Assembly: GCA_951217055.1 (NCBI GenBank)
Contig: OX578281.1
Span: forward strand, 62,188,043-62,252,042
Source: Gerris lacustris
Taxonomy: Eukaryota; Arthropoda; Insecta; Hemiptera; Gerridae
Direction of reading: 5' to 3'
DNA length: 64,000 bases
In this document: in pieces, positions 62,640 through 64,000 of the stretch
How the letters are laid out: each line of letters begins with the position of its first letter
Numbering within the stretch: the stretch's first letter is position 1
Translations under genes and position numbers: made by a program
The notes under the pieces: generated by a model
Told to the model about the DNA's origin: nothing
Seen by the model: the letters and a program-made list of their open reading frames with translations, nothing else
The model's database searches: none

Positions 62640-63100
62640 TTGAAGACCAACAAATCTAAACAATCATTGATTTATTATTATGGAATAAATGTGGTTGCCT
62701 TAGCTTAGCAGTAATAAATCATTTCGAGCTTCTGTTTCTTATGGACCAATTATCGTAACGAATTACAATTATACCCTGTAATTCAATTAAAGACAAGATA
62801 ATTACTCTTTCTAACTTTTCATTTTCATCCCATTCAATATTACCTTGCAATTAGTAGGGCAGATGGATACATTCATTCTCTACGTTTTTTTTTCTATGAG
62901 TTTTTTTATTCAGTTTTATTAATTCAATTTGGCAGTTTCATTTGTAATTTTTTAAAAAGAAAAATTAACTAAATTAATTTAGATATCTATTTAGATAAGT
63001 AATTATATCTATTTGAAGACCAACAAAGCAGAACAAACATTTATTTTTATTGGAATAAATGTGGTTGCCTTAGCGTAGCAATAACAAATCATTTCGAGGT
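62640..63100 (-). repeat. R5 pair with the 32.3-kb repeat between
   Basis: Two inverse R5 copies (TATTTGAAGACCAACAAA ... GGAATAAATGTGGTTGCCTT ... AATCATTTCGAG) lie at about 62637-62728 and 63010-63100. The segment between them, 62735-62880, is the inverse of 32330-32490. The combination suggests a single composite element. Confidence 0.6.
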
Positions 63101-63779
63101 GCGTCGTCACCGTCATCAGGACACTACTCGATTATAAAAATGATTTGTTATTAATTTTCCTTTATTGGGCCATTTAGGGTAAATTTATAGAAGTCAACTC
63201 AGGAGTTTGCTGCACTGACTATATTTCGTCTCCCTCAGGGACATAATCATGCATACATTATAACACCATAAAGGTTTCTTTTATAACACTTGATACATTT
63301 ATTTATTTTATAGATAATATATAAATATATTACATCTTTAAAACATCGAAATCAATAGCATATGTTATTTGTTATTTTATTAATGATAAAAGCACTTAAA
63401 ACTACTATTTGCCGAATTCATTTTCATTTATTTTCTTACACCAGATCGACCTTACCAACACGCGGAGATTTGGATTTCATAAATACTAATACATTTCCTA
63501 TAAGACAACAATGAAAATAGACTAAAAGGATTGATTAAGCATTGCAATAGCTAATATCAGTGTATAATGATAGATTGGCCGAGTCAAAGAAGAATGCAAT
63601 ACCTACTATATTAAATATGGAGGTAGATAGTTAGTGGCTCTCCAAGATATAGATCAAATCACTAGGATTCGATCTATCATTTTATATTAAGAAACTATAG
63701 AATTTGATAGATTGATTACATTTAATTTAAATATATACAAAAATCAAACATAAATAAAGTATTTTAAGAAATTGTCTCT
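63101..63779. other. Unannotated stretch
   Basis: A small inverted motif, GATAGATTGGCCGAGTC..., lies near 63570; nothing else is seen. Confidence 0.4.
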
Positions 63780-64000
63780 CCTTTTTTACTTTCTTATATT
63801 TTAAAGAGAAAGTATTGTGATGGCGCAAAAATTCGAGTTTGGCATTTTGATGGATTTACACGTTTTGAGGTCTCCTGAGTCCAAGACAGTGATTTATTTA
63901 AAAAAATATTTGTTTGTGCAAACGCGTGGAGCCTAAACTAGTGGGCCGATTTTGAAGAAATTTGGCATACATGTTCAGAAAAATCATACACCGAGGCAAA
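63780..64000 (+). mobile_element. R1 repeat, start of a copy cut by the window end
   Basis: TTTTACTTTCTTATATTTTA through ATACATGTTCAGAAAAATCA matches the first 220 bp of the copy at 52925. The rest lies outside the window. Confidence 0.7.

Overview
The window looks like AT-rich arthropod, most likely insect, nuclear DNA. The reasons are long (TA)n arrays, insect-style non-LTR retrotransposon reverse transcriptases, many short foldback and MITE-type repeats, and an intron-split gene. The exact taxon cannot be read from the sequence. There are no prokaryotic operons, rRNA genes or intact tRNA genes. Nearly all longer open reading frames are by-products of (TA)n arrays or of repeat copies.

One cellular gene is supported. 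It lies on the minus strand and is split over the whole left half of the window. Its first coding exon is at 36824-36938 and starts with a canonical N-myristoylation signal (MGANTSK). The next exon is at 1786-1893. Both have GT/AG splice borders, and the phases join cleanly (G + GA = Gly) across an intron of about 34.9 kb. The 74 visible residues are basic, Ser/Pro-rich and low in complexity. The rest of the gene lies to the left of the window. I do not recognise the protein.

Everything else is mostly mobile DNA and its remains. Region by region: 0-5 kb holds a B-box-containing repeat, exon 2, a perfect 102-bp palindrome and a Helentron-like element. 5-9.5 kb holds foldback MITEs, a repeat carrying the broken start of what may be a tyrosine-recombinase (Crypton-like) gene, and a ~590-bp dispersed family (here called R2). 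10-15.8 kb holds a minisatellite, a foldback element with internal tandem units, and a Penelope-like non-autonomous element with a hammerhead-ribozyme-like motif between (TA)n arrays. 16-20 kb holds a three-piece cluster of the recombinase-fragment repeat and a near-perfect 302-bp palindrome. 20.6-23.3 kb holds two 5'-truncated non-LTR retrotransposons. 26-34 kb holds dispersed repeats, a tRNA-type SINE with a target-site duplication, and a minisatellite. 35.4-36.3 kb holds a MITE inside a MITE, next to exon 1.

38-44 kb holds a second hammerhead-like motif, a recent 354-bp-period duplication and a 1041-bp foldback with TA ends. 46-49.7 kb holds paired hammerhead-like motifs, a minisatellite and two tandem Helentron-like copies. 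52-58 kb holds a second full copy of the B-box repeat and a palindromic LTR/primer-binding-site relic broken by a MITE. 59-64 kb holds several exact-period tandem repeats and one decayed coding segment.

The most interesting signals are four. The first is the set of hammerhead-ribozyme-like motifs, four of the five loci lying in inverted repeats or beside (TA)n arrays. The second is the recombinase-fragment repeat family with its hairpins. The third is the palindromic LTR/PBS relic. The fourth is the unrecognised gene with the very long first coding intron.
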